Of a stretch of DNA of 64,000 nt, positions 36,871 through 46,984 are shown one piece after another; position 1 is the stretch's first letter, and each line of letters begins with the position of its first letter. A program made the translations under genes and the position numbers. Origin of the DNA: Agaricus subrufescens (lineage: Eukaryota > Basidiomycota > Agaricomycetes > Agaricales > Agaricaceae); contig CM057060.1 of assembly GCA_029945375.1 (NCBI GenBank), positions 682,001 through 746,000 of the forward strand. The letters are read 5' to 3'. Below the pieces are notes generated by a model, which was given only the letters and a program-made list of their open reading frames with translations, was not told where the DNA came from and made no database searches.

Positions 36871-37462
36871 CTACTTGTGTAGCAACTGTGCATCGATCGC
36901 TGTCTTCGTCAAGGCTTCTGGTCCATCTCGAATTTCGATGACTTTAGATACATCAGACTGGAGGTAATAGGGTATCCGATCATTAACTTGTGGAGGGGAG
37001 GACTGAGCAAAACATACTATTTTCTGAAAGTCAAGAAGGGCACTAGCATGTAATGTCAGTAGGCCGGTCTCTGAGGATGTGGGCGACCAATTGAGGAGGA
37101 CGAGTGGATAGGATTTCCGTCCATCGGGATGGTCGAGTTCATGAGAGATGACCACATATCGAGGAGAATTTTCGGGTAATTCTATTCAAAAGATTAGCTG
37201 ATTTACCGCTCTGTCATGCACGACAGACTTGATACCTTCGGCAAGCTCTTCAATTGAAATGTCGTCAAATTGTTCAACCTCTTCCATGATAAGCTTGGCC
37301 TTGTTGATCTTGATAACAATTGCAGCGCTCCCTTTGCTACGTTTCGCGAACCTAAACTTGCGGAGGGAGTCTTTGATGTCCTGTGGTATGTCTACGGTGT
37401 GTGACTGTCGCGTGGTGCATTGGCAGGAGCGGCTGGGAGTAGGCTGAGAGCGGACTGACCAT
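36871..37462 (-). CDS. Glia maturation factor (ADF-homology, Arp2/3 debranching)
   Basis: Exon 1 is the start codon alone (37462-37460). Exons 37404-37236, 37181-37018 and 36957-36871 follow, giving 140 residues, exactly the family length. The protein reads MSHTVDIPQDIKDSLRKFRF, KAKLIMEEVEQFDDISIEELAEELPENSPRYVV, YPLVLLNWSPTSSE, LLTLHASALLDFQ and SKVIEIRDGPEALTK, a complete ADF-H fold of the GMF type. GMF binds Arp2/3 at actin branch points and removes branches, in cortical actin patches. The last exon follows KI with a GTATGT donor. It is divergent from the MFS gene across 157 bp. Confidence 0.93.
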
Positions 37463-37619
37463 TGTGATAATGATGTGATAATGAAAAGGATAAGATAAGC
37501 GTGTTGACTAACTGAATGCGTAATGAGTAATCCAAATTCGTATAGAACACACACCCATGTCCCTGAACTGTCAGCTATCATAATTCTCCCTCTCACTTAC
37601 AACAACCCAGGCGTTTTTA
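37463..37619. promoter_or_regulatory. Bidirectional promoter, GMF / MFS transporter
   Basis: 157 bp between divergent start codons. No specific element is identified. Confidence 0.4.
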
Positions 37620-39965
37620 ATGCCTGCATCGTCTAGTTCGTCCCGTGAGCCCATTTCTAGGCATCACAACTCGGACAGCACCATGGTCGATCGCGCGAAC
37701 GCGGACGAAGCCGAGGAACCCATATACGAGGAAACTGCTGAGCTGCACCACCAGCGCGGCCATTCTGGGCGGAGAGCATCAGACGATACCATTGTAGGAG
37801 ATGAGACCGATGAAGAGGAAGCGGCTAAATTGAGGAGGCTCCCCTGGTGGAAGCGGCCTTCTCCTTGGTGGTAGGTACTAGCCTTTCTCGTTGCCGAAGA
37901 CTTTCACGCGCTTGCCTTCTAGGTTATTATGTGCGCTGCCATTCACGGCTATGGCCATGACGTCGTTACTTGCACCTCGTATCGAAGTATATACAATTCT
38001 CATATGCCGACAAATGAGACCCGATATTTACTATGAGGAATCATCAACTAGTCCCGCCCTTCTACCGCCCCCAGGATCAACGCCAACACGCTCCCAGCTG
38101 TGTGCCTCCGACCCGGTCATACAGGCTGGGGTTTCTAAACTTGCAGCTCGTATGTCTTCTCTTCGCACTGTCATCATCCTGCTAACAACTTTGCCCAGTG
38201 ATGACTACATCCATGGGTATCCTCAGCTGCCTATCCACGGGCTGGTGGGGTGCTGTGAGAGTACTTCCTGCTGCCTCATTGCTGTGGTTAATTTGGGAGC
38301 TAGTTCTCGGACCGCTACGGCCGCTGTCGTGTGATGGGGATTTCTGTCATCGGCTTGTTGTTGACGGATCTCAACTTTATTTTTATCGTTTCCCTTACGG
38401 ATGCATTCCCAAGAGCCTATTGGTTTCTCCTACTGGGTCCCATCGTGGAAGGTTCCCTCGGAGGTAATTCTCAACCAGCCACCATCAGGATGTGTGTATT
38501 TACGGTCTTGCAGGCTACACGAGTGGAGTCGCTGCCATTCATGCATATCAAGCTGACGTTGTTGACGAACACAGCAGGTATGTTTCGGGAGATTTTTACG
38601 CTATCTACTTCTAACACCTGTTCAGATCACGCTTTTTCTCCCTCGGCCTTGGCTTAATGTTCGTCGGGATGGCTGTAGGACCAACTCTAGCCTCCTTCGT
38701 GATTCGATCCACTGGACAGTTGATGCTCATTTTCTACATTGCTACAGGACTGCACTTCCTATATGCGTTCCTTGTTTGGTTCATTTTACCAGAATCACTG
38801 AGCTTGTCTCACCGACTGCGAGCTAGAGAAAAGTACGCGCAGGAACTACGCACAGGTACATCTGAGGGTAGCGGCCCTTCCAGTATTCGAACCCTCAAGA
38901 TGATCAAAAGACTGTTCGCCTTCCTCGCCCCGCTCAACATCTTCATACCCGAGACGAGGGAGATCAACAATAACCCTCTCAAAAGAAGGAGGGACTGGAA
39001 CTTGACCTTCTTGGGCATTGCATATTTCTTGATGACCTCCATGATAGTTCGTTATTCCGCGTTTTATCCCAGTGCTATTATAATGACACCGCTATACCAG
39101 GGCATTTCAACGTATATATTTCAATATGCCGCTTTGACGTTTGGGTGGACCTCGGAGAATGTAAGTTCTTGTTATCGAGCCCTTGTGTGCCCTTCAACGT
39201 GAACAAAGCTAGGATACTGGTTGAGCTTGGTCAGTGGCACAAGGGCCGCCGTCTTGACTGTTGTTATACCTCGTGAGTATATGATATAGGTTTCCTGGAC
39301 CAGACAATGATAAGAGGATACAGTGGCAATTAAGATTTTCAAGCCAAAGCCAAAAGTTATAGAAATACCCACAGAAACCGTGCCTCTGTTGTTATCAAAT
39401 CAGAATCCTTCCAAAAAGAAAGAAATCCATTCTCCCGCTTTTGACCTTGGTTTGGCCAGGATCTCGCTCGTCGTTGAAGTGGTTGGTTTCACATGCGTAG
39501 GGTTGGCACTAACTCCCTTCGCGTTCACCGTAGCTGGAATGTTAGGGTCTATGGGTGTCGGTTTTTCCCCAGCGAACCAAGCCGTGGCATTAGCTCTATA
39601 TACCAAGCGCGGAGGTCTGGAAACGGGAAGACTTTTTGGAGCCCTTAGTGTCTTGCAATCTCTTGGGTGAGTTACGAGCGAATCAATCAAATCTTTCTTG
39701 ATCTGTTGATATATGTTTTCACAGCTCGCAAATACTGGGGCCTTCCATTTATGCCTTCATTTACGTGAATACTGTCGCGACATACCCGAGAGCCATATTC
39801 TTCGCAGCCGTCAGCGTGGTAGCCGCGTCGGCGGTACTTCTTGCCTTTGTTCGTCTGCCGAAAGAAAGCCATTTTGCGCATACCACCGTGATCACTGAGG
39901 AGCCTGACAGATCAACTGGGCGCGGTACTAGAAACGTTCTAGCTGGCGCTGATGAAGCGGCTTGA
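37620..39965 (+). CDS. MFS transporter
   Basis: ATG 37620 opens a polar, acidic N-terminus (DETDEEEAAKLRRLPWWKRPSPWW). GT-AG introns then join membrane exons: LLCALPFTAMAMTSLLAPRIE, SMGILSCLSTGWWGA, FSDRYGRCRVMGI (MFS motif A, D-x-yGR), LLLTDLNFIFIVSL and YWFLLLGPIVEGSLGG. Six more helices follow, ending AFVRLPKESH and an acidic tail. The stop is at 39963-39965. Intact topology of about 12 helices is visible. The family resembles tetracycline-efflux/hippocampus-abundant-transcript-like MFS proteins. The substrate cannot be read from sequence. Confidence 0.85.
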
Positions 39966-40389
39966 TGTTCCTCGTGGTTCGCCGTGTTTCATATTTTTGT
40001 AAATTTATTGCCCAATGGGGGTCGGATGGAACCGTCTGATTCTTCAAGACTATGAGACAGTATCATTTGATTTTTTTTGTTTCCTGTCGCGCCTTCGTAA
40101 TGGCCGAAGAAATAGCACCTAGAAGCACAGGTATCTGTCAGGAAATTAATGCTACTCCAGTTTCTCGGTTTCCCTAATGCATGTTCAGTTGCCGATGCCG
40201 AGTCCCCCAAAAGGTAATCTCTGATGAACCCTTCCTAGCATTTAAATTGCCCGCCTACTGAAGCCGAGAAGCTCATGGTTATTTATATCGTCTATAGGCC
40301 AGAAATCAAGAAGGGAGGTGACGTCTGGTGCAAGTGTTACTTTGGAGCGTATTTGGAGCATAGGCGGAACATCAAATTCTCCTACTAAA
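39966..40389. other. Intergenic between MFS and GH17-1
   Basis: 3' flank of the MFS gene and distal promoter of GH17-1. The duplicated promoter proper starts near 40390. No gene is supported. Confidence 0.45.
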
Positions 40390-40564
40390 ACTCCAGGCGG
40401 TGAGATCGGAGCTAGGAAACGTCGTACGCGGACGCGCCGTGCTCCACAAAATTCGTCTTTTTTGATGCTCCGTCTCTAATAGTCCACACTTTAGTCTCGA
40501 ACTAATAATATGTTCGCTGCTAAGATATCGGCCGCGATGAAACATCCCTACCAACGCGAACAGG

Positions 40565-40570
40565 TATAAG
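40565..40570 (+). promoter_or_regulatory. TATA-like box of GH17-1
   Basis: TATAAG lies 100 bp before the ATG, in a position conserved in the paralogous promoter. Confidence 0.5.
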
Positions 40571-40664
40571 AGGTGGACCTCATATTCACATTCTATATCG
40601 TTCTTTCCCTCATTTGAACGAGAAGGATACATCGCCTGCTTTTGTGTTTCGCGTCGCAACCAAG

Positions 40665-41943
40665 ATGATTCTGACAGCCAATATCATTTTCTCTCTTGCT
40701 TTTCTCTCTTTTGCCTTTGCGGCCAACAATTTCGCGGGCATAACAGCCTCTAATTCAATTGGGGGAAAGGCTCCATACACCTGCCGTACTCAAGCTGATG
40801 TGGGTGGTTTTCGGTACACCATTTCTTCAAACCGTTCACTGATAAACGATCCATTACATGTATAGTGGAACAATCTTGCCAACAAGGCAAAGTCCGCCGG
40901 ATTTAAGGAAATCAGGATCCTTGACTTTGACTGTTCGGCGTTGACCTTTGCTTCCAAAGCTGCTGCTTCAGCGGGTATGCAAGTACTTGCCGGAATTTAC
41001 TTCGATGTGAATATTCTATTTTCCAATTATTTCTCCAGTGTATACTTAACCGTGTTTCCCTTAGGGCGCCGTTTCTGCTGCAAACGGCAAGATCGAGTGA
41101 GTCGCACTGCTCATTCTTTGTTTGTGATTGGTTTAATGTATGATCAATAGTGACGAGGTTCGCCAATTCCAGAGCGCTGTCAAACAATTCGGTGCCAATC
41201 GTTATGTCGGGCTTTCTATTGGCAATGAGGTAGCATTTTCGTTGCTCTGAACACGTTGGCCTCTGACTGATCTTGAACCTAGAACACGGACGATCCTAAC
41301 AACATCATAAACAAAGTCAATCAAGTTAGAAGTAGGTGGAATTCTTACCTCAATCTGGTCTAGAGATTAATCATCTCCTGCTCCTAGATACTCTGAGATC
41401 TGCAGGGATCAATACTCCAGTGTCGACTGTTCACACATGGGTGAAGATTCGTGACGCCAAGGTACTCTGCAATGGAGATTTCGTAGGTGCTAATGCACAG
41501 TAAGTACTCCTTTAACTCGTAGTTGTTCTGCATTCACATGATGGGTGATGAATAGCGCGTTCTACGATGGTAACACCGCTGCGGCGAACGCTGGCAACTT
41601 CTTGACCCAAACTGTAATTCCTGCCCTTCGAACTGCATGCGGTAACAAGAAAATCATGATCACCGAGTACGTAAATCTATTTCAAGTACATTTTGCACGA
41701 TCAAACTCCCTGCGCCATAGAACTGGTTGGCCTTCTCGCGGAAACTCTAACGGTGCCGCTGTCGCCTCGGTGGCCAATGAGCGTACTGCACTCGCTAAAT
41801 TGAATTGCGCGAGTGCCAAGAGTCCCGCGGTCTCGGTCTTCGCTTTCGAGTATGATGACCAAACTTGGAAGAGCAATGGTAATGAACAGAGTTTCGGTAT
41901 CTTCCCCAAGTTCAACAATGGAGATATATTCCCAGCTTGTTGA
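40665..41943 (+). CDS. Secreted GH17 glucan endo-1,3-beta-glucosidase, copy 1
   Basis: Eight exons (40665-40799, 40866-41006, 41065-41096, 41151-41229, 41283-41331, 41388-41499, 41556-41666, 41721-41943) give 293 residues. A signal peptide (IIFSLAFLSFAFA) is followed by FAGITASNSIGGKAPYTC. The acid/base Glu lies in SIGNENT, at an exon junction, and the nucleophile Glu in MITETGWPSRG, split by the last intron. Such enzymes cut beta-1,3-glucan of the cell wall, in wall remodelling or lysis. The active-site set is complete. Confidence 0.92.
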
Positions 41944-43164
41944 AGCGCTTGTACTTCTACCGTAGCTACTGATAGAATGTGCTGGGTAGTGCATTATATT
42001 AGTATCGTCTTAATACCGGAATTGCACTGGTCGAGTTGAAACTGCATCGAGTCCAGAGCTTTACAACTCTATCATTTGACTATCACCCTACTTTGAGCCC
42101 AGTGCTATTTCGGTGGATTTTTGTGTTCACCTGATCTGGCCTAAAGAGCTGCCTGACTCTCCGGGTTTTCCGGTCTGAACCTACCATTACGAGGACCAGA
42201 TATTGATCATACCGCCGGCTCCTTGCGACCCTCTCTTTTTTCAGGGTATGCCATTTGTCTTGGCATACAATTCGTATACCAGAAAAACGTAAAGCCCAGG
42301 GAGCTGAATTATAGTGCTCGCCGGACTTATATACTATTTATAGTTTCATGTTATTAATAAGTGGCTTTGAAATTTGAATTTAACCTTTACCTCAAATTGA
42401 GTCCACTATTTCCTTCGCAATAATCATTCTATCTTCCAACCCTGATATCACTGGAGCAAAAACTCGTTTCCTCTCTACTCCAGTTATACCTGTGGCATCA
42501 TTCCCCCGTATTGAACGATGCAACTCACGGGCATTTTCCGCTTTCCCGCAAACTGCGAATTCATCTTAGTTCATTGTCACCAACTGCGACATAGCTCACA
42601 TCAAAGTTATTTTGATTTGACCTGGGGCCGATAACAAATGTTGGACATCTTAGGTTGCTTTGATCAAACTATACTATGCCCATGTGGACGATACCCTGAA
42701 CAGTGATCCAAGAAATCAAGAGACCCTTTGCCTGCCGAGCTTTATCCTCTCAGCTAAATCAGACAATCGGTGTCAAGCACTACATCGAACACTTTGTAGC
42801 TCATTTATAGCGTGGTTGTGGCTAGATTTTGGTATGTGTGGGAAGGTTTCCTTGACAATAACCACGAGTGGAAGATATCCTCTTTTCTCAGCCATACTCG
42901 CGCTTTAGACGATTACTTAAAGGTATTCTAGCCTCGTTCCAGGCTTGGATTTTCCAAAAGGGAGACGGTATGAGTTCGCTATTTTAACTCACATCACCAA
43001 CAATCTATAAAAGCTGTCGAGACGTAAGTCTTCTTTTGTTCTGATATTCATTTGTTTCCCTTGATACGCGCTTCTTCGTACCATATGATTCTGTTGGGAA
43101 TAGTCCTTCGTTTGCTGATGGTAAGTCTCTCTTTTTGTGAGCCTCTGGACTTTCTTTCGTCTTC
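41944..43164. other. Spacer between the GH17 copies
   Basis: Contains the end of the duplicated 3' flank (to about 42075), then about 1.1 kb without a supported gene. A hairpin with 8 bp arms lies at 42246-42268. Confidence 0.5.
42246..42268. terminator. Inverted repeat downstream of GH17-1
   Basis: Arms gtatgcca (42246-42253) and tggcatac (42261-42268) are perfectly complementary around a 7-nt loop, 300 bp after the GH17-1 stop. Possibly a 3'-end or transcript structure; function unknown. Confidence 0.3.
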
Positions 43165-43334
43165 GCGATGATATCGGAACTGCCAGGAAAGGTTGCACGC
43201 GGACGGACCGAGTCCTTCACACAAAATTTTATTCGATGCTTCTTCTTCAATGTTCATTCCTTAGCCTCGAGCTAATAATAAGCTCGTTGCTTTAACATCG
43301 GACCGTGATGAAACTTCTTCCACGACATGAAAGG

Positions 43335-43340
43335 TATAAG
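43335..43340 (+). promoter_or_regulatory. TATA-like box of GH17-2
   Basis: TATAAG 104 bp before the ATG, matching the position in copy 1. Confidence 0.5.
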
Positions 43341-43438
43341 AAGGGGGTTTCATATTCATGTTCTATATCCCTCTCTCCCTCTTTTGTGTGAGAAGGATAA
43401 ATCACCACCTGCTTTCGTGTTTTTACGTCGTGTCAAAC

Positions 43439-44736
43439 ATGATCCTGGCAACCAATATCATTTTCTCTCTTGCTTTTCTCTCTTTTGCCTTTGCAGCCAA
43501 CAGTTTCACGGGCATAACAGCCTCTAATGCAATTGGGGGAAAGGCTCCATATACATGCCGTACTCAGGCTGATGTTAGTGGTTCCTTGGTCTATAATTTC
43601 TTCGAGGTGCTTGCTGATAAACGATTGTTCCCGTCGCAATAGTGGAACAGCCTTGCCAACAATGCGAAGGCCGCCGGATTCAAGGCCATCAGAATCCTTG
43701 GTTTTGATTGTTCAGCACTGACTTTTGCTTCCAATGCTGCGGCTTCAGCAGGTTTGCAAGTACTTGCCGGGATTTTTTTCGATGTGATTACTTTATATTA
43801 ACTCGGAAGTCCTTATATCCGATACTCAACTGCATTTCTTAGGGCACCGTCGCTGCTGCAAATAGTCAGATCGAGTGAGTCGCTTTGATAAGTTTCTGAA
43901 ATGTAATGGGTTTACTGAATGATTGATAGCAATGATGTTAACACTTTCCAGAGTGCTGTCAGACAATTCGGCGCTGGTCGTTATATGGGGCTTTCAATTG
44001 GCAACGAGGTAAGTCTTTTGATTTGGACGGGTGCAATTGGTTCACACATCGTTTTCAATACAGAATACGGATAACCCTAACAATATCATGAATAAAGTCA
44101 GCCAAGTTAGAAGTAGGTCGCCTTCTTGGTTCGATCAGGTATATGAAATAACGAACTTCTGCACTTAGATACTCTGAGATCTGCAGGGATCAATACCCCG
44201 GTTTCGACTGTCCATACTTGGGTGGCAATTCGTAGCGCTCCAGTATTCTGTAACGGCGATTTCGTAGGCGCTAATGCTCAGTAAGTAATTATGAGCTCGA
44301 AGCCCAGTTGTTCTGCATCATATATACTAATCTGTCGAACAGTGCCTTCTATGATGGTAACACAGTTGCGGCGAACGCTGGCAACTTTTTGACCCAGACT
44401 GTAATCCCTGCTCTTCGAAGTGCATGTGGCAGTTCCAAGAAAATTATGATCACAGAGTGCGTAAATATAGCTCATACCCATTTTGGTACACGATCAAACT
44501 TTCTGCACGATAGAACTGGCTGGCCTTCTCGTGGGGGTTCCATTGGTGCTGCTGTTGCCTCGTTAGACAATGAGCGTACGGCGATCGCGAGATTGAACTG
44601 CGCCAGTGCCAGTAGTCCTGCGGTCTCGGTCTTTGCTTTCGAATATGATGACCAAACCTGGAAGAGTAATGGTAACGAACAAAGTTTCGGTATCTTTCCT
44701 AAATTCAACAATGGAGATATATTCCCTGCTTGTTAA
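43439..44736 (+). CDS. Secreted GH17 glucan endo-1,3-beta-glucosidase, copy 2
   Basis: ATG 43439, stop 44734-44736, same exon plan as copy 1. Signal peptide IIFSLAFLSFAFA, then ITASNAIGGKAPYTC. SIGNENT and ITETGWPSRGG carry the two catalytic Glu residues. The last exon (VFAFEYDDQTWKSNGNEQ...FPKFNNGDIFPAC) is nearly identical to copy 1. Copy 2 reads NNAKAAGFKAIRILGFDCS where copy 1 reads NKAKSAGFKEIRILDFDCS, so the copies have begun to diverge but both look functional. Role as copy 1; a dosage or stage-specific pair is possible (inference). Confidence 0.9.
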
Positions 44737-44870
44737 AGTGCTCGTATTGTCGACTGTAGTTACTGGTAGAAATGTGCCGGGTAGTGCATTATATTAGTAC
44801 CATTTAAGTACCGGAATGAGTTGTACCAGTAGGCCCAAAACTGCATCGAGTCAATGACTTTACAATTCAT

Positions 44871-45731
44871 TTACTTACTAATCCATTTCATGGCGCAAGA
44901 AAGGATGGGAGGCCAGCCCTCGAGAAGACTCGTATTCAAGTTACCTAGTGCCCTTCCTCTCTATTGACGCGACTCTTACGCAAAGGTCGTTTGTTGTCTA
45001 CGTCGAAACTTGTACTTTGTATCTCGCTCGCCTCCACCCCGCTATGAAAGTGATTTTCGTGTTGACTGCCTTTAGACGTTGTTTAGTGGAAGTTTGGGCG
45101 AGTAAAGGAGGCGTGGCAAGTTTCAATGCTCTCCTCTGGCTCTTTTCCTTCATTGTCATATCAATCGTGGTGTACTCAAGCGGCGGAAGAGTCAAGGGTT
45201 AGGTAGCTTATCAGGTAAAAGCCATCCGTCCGAGTCGCGCTAAGTCACTTACACGTGATCCTTTGGTACTGTTAGGTGTATCTATTTATAGTCTTATGGT
45301 TACTCTCCATCTCGAAGTCATTTACATTGTTTCCTTCGCATTTGCCGATTCAATCCTCAAGCTCCGGGGACGAACCACTGTCAAGATGTTGCATTTCCCG
45401 GAAGGCTTTGTCTACCACCGACTTTTATTCTACCCCTGGAGTCCTTGACATTCAACGTCGAGTGCTGCCCGGGCCATCTACTTAAGTCGAACAAAAATGG
45501 CTCTTCGATCACACGAGCACCACCTGTCTTCAATTATTTACCGTCTATTTTGAAGTACCACATGAAGCCAATTCATGGTCGATTTACGAAGTCCAATGAT
45601 GTCTCATTCAATATGAAGCAAGACATTGAAATCTCCTTTCCAATGGCCAAAAAAACTTGTAGTTTTTGTGGAGCAACCCTCCAAAATCCAACCACCATCT
45701 CGAATATACTTAAAAATCTGAAATTTCAAAA
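44871..45731. other. Intergenic between GH17-2 and cyclin paralogue C
   Basis: No gene is supported. A frame on the plus strand (45445-45837) overlaps the true exon 1 of paralogue C in another frame and is rejected. Confidence 0.45.
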
Positions 45732-46625
45732 ATGTGTTGTCCTTGGGAAAATTATCGTAAGTAGTTCTTATCCTCCAACTCTTTCAATCACTCAAAAAAC
45801 CACCAACGAGACTACGCACGCTCCGACAAATACTTAGGCCATCGACCCGTATCTCAAGCATTCGCAAACTACATCACCCGCAGTCCTATCCTGCACCACC
45901 ACTCCTCCCGCCATCCAAGAATTTCACCTCTCCCAACAAAGCCTCTCGATTTATACATCGCCCACGTAATCCACGCCTCCAAAGTTCCAGATATCGTACC
46001 CTACACCGCACTCTACCTCCTCGCCTCCCTCTCTCAACCCTGCTCCTGCAGAACACCCAACACCAACACCAAATCCACATACACCCTCCACCCCCCATCC
46101 AAACTCTCCCACACCCTTTCCCGACTAACAACCCGCACCCCCTTCACCCACATATCTAAATCCCACTGGGACGAACGCCATTTCTTCATGGGAGCATTCT
46201 ACCTCACAATCTTGGCTTTCAAACCTGTGTTTTACCGAGACCACCGTAAAGAGTTGCCACCATATCAAAAAATGATGAGTGTTTGTGAGATTTCGGATGA
46301 AGACGTTGGGGAGGTATCCACGGCTTTCAAGAAATGCATCAATTCCGAACTTCAAAACACGATCAACGCGATGTTATGGGATAAATTCGTGATCAGTGTA
46401 TCGGAATTTGATTGTCCTTTCGCTCTTGCTCGTCAAAAGCGGTTAGCCAAAGCCGACGAGGATGGAAATGAAACTCGTCAGAAAAGGAGGTTAAGTTTGA
46501 AAGAATCTATCGGGTCGTTTTGGAAATCTGGGGAAAAAGCCAGCTCTGTCCTATCGGACTCGAAACCACAAGGTTCAGTAGATTGTGGACCAAACTCCGT
46601 ATCTGACGAATCATGGTGCTGGTAA
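45732..46625 (+). CDS. PCL-like divergent cyclin, paralogue C
   Basis: Exon 1 (45732-45756, 25 nt) encodes MCCPWENY. A 54 bp GT-AG intron leads to exon 2 (45811-46625), total 279 residues. The core is SDKYLGHRPVSQAFANYI, LDLYIAHVIHASKVPDIVPY, ALYLLASLS, RTPFTHISKSHWDERHFFMGAFYLTILAF, EDVGEVSTAFKKCINSELQNTI and SEFDCPFALARQKRLAK. The tail SFWKSGEK...VDCGPNSVSDESW mirrors paralogue B. Unlike A and B it lies on the plus strand, 12 kb away. Cyclin fold is inferred; the family relation is directly seen. Confidence 0.62.
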
Positions 46626-46984
46626 ACGTTTACATTGCTGTTGTTTCAGTATATCTCCTTTCTACTTACCGGACCTGTATTCTCTTCAATATCTTTTATA
46701 GAAGGTGTTTTGGAGAATATTCGAAACCAATCTCTTACGAATCACAACACTAATGTCAAAAGCGCGGTGGTGACAAATTGCGATTAAGTATGAGTTATTA
46801 TTACATGCTGGAGAAAATGTCGGAGTGAAAAGTGCTTAGTCAATTGTACATGCATACAAAAACAAAAACAAAAAAAAAGGAAAAGAAAATCAAGGGATAA
46901 AAATTCTCGAGTAACCATCAATCCTAAAAAGAAGGGCAACAAGAGTCAATATAGGCTACAACCAGAGTGCAGGTTAGAAAAGAC
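46626..46984. other. Convergent intergenic region, cyclin C / RING protein
   Basis: 360 bp with an A-rich run at 46858-46900. No gene is supported. Confidence 0.45.

Larger units (their letters stand above)
40390..42075 (+). repeat. Tandem duplication unit 1 (promoter, GH17 gene, 3' flank)
   Basis: Promoter, coding exons and about 130 bp of 3' flank are recognisably repeated at 43165-44870. Matching flank landmarks include the TATAAG box, the promoter segment before the ATG and the gggtagtgcattatattagta stretch after the stop. Confidence 0.85.
43165..44870 (+). repeat. Tandem duplication unit 2 (promoter, GH17 gene, 3' flank)
   Basis: Second copy of the unit at 40390-42075, offset by about 2.77 kb. 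Intron positions are conserved, but intron sequences have diverged more than exons. Confidence 0.85.

Noticed and set aside
45445..45837. Plus-strand frame with a possible zinc motif (CSFCGA)
   Set aside because: It overlaps exon 1 and the intron of cyclin paralogue C in a different frame. The family comparison fixes the true first exon as the 25-nt MCCP exon.
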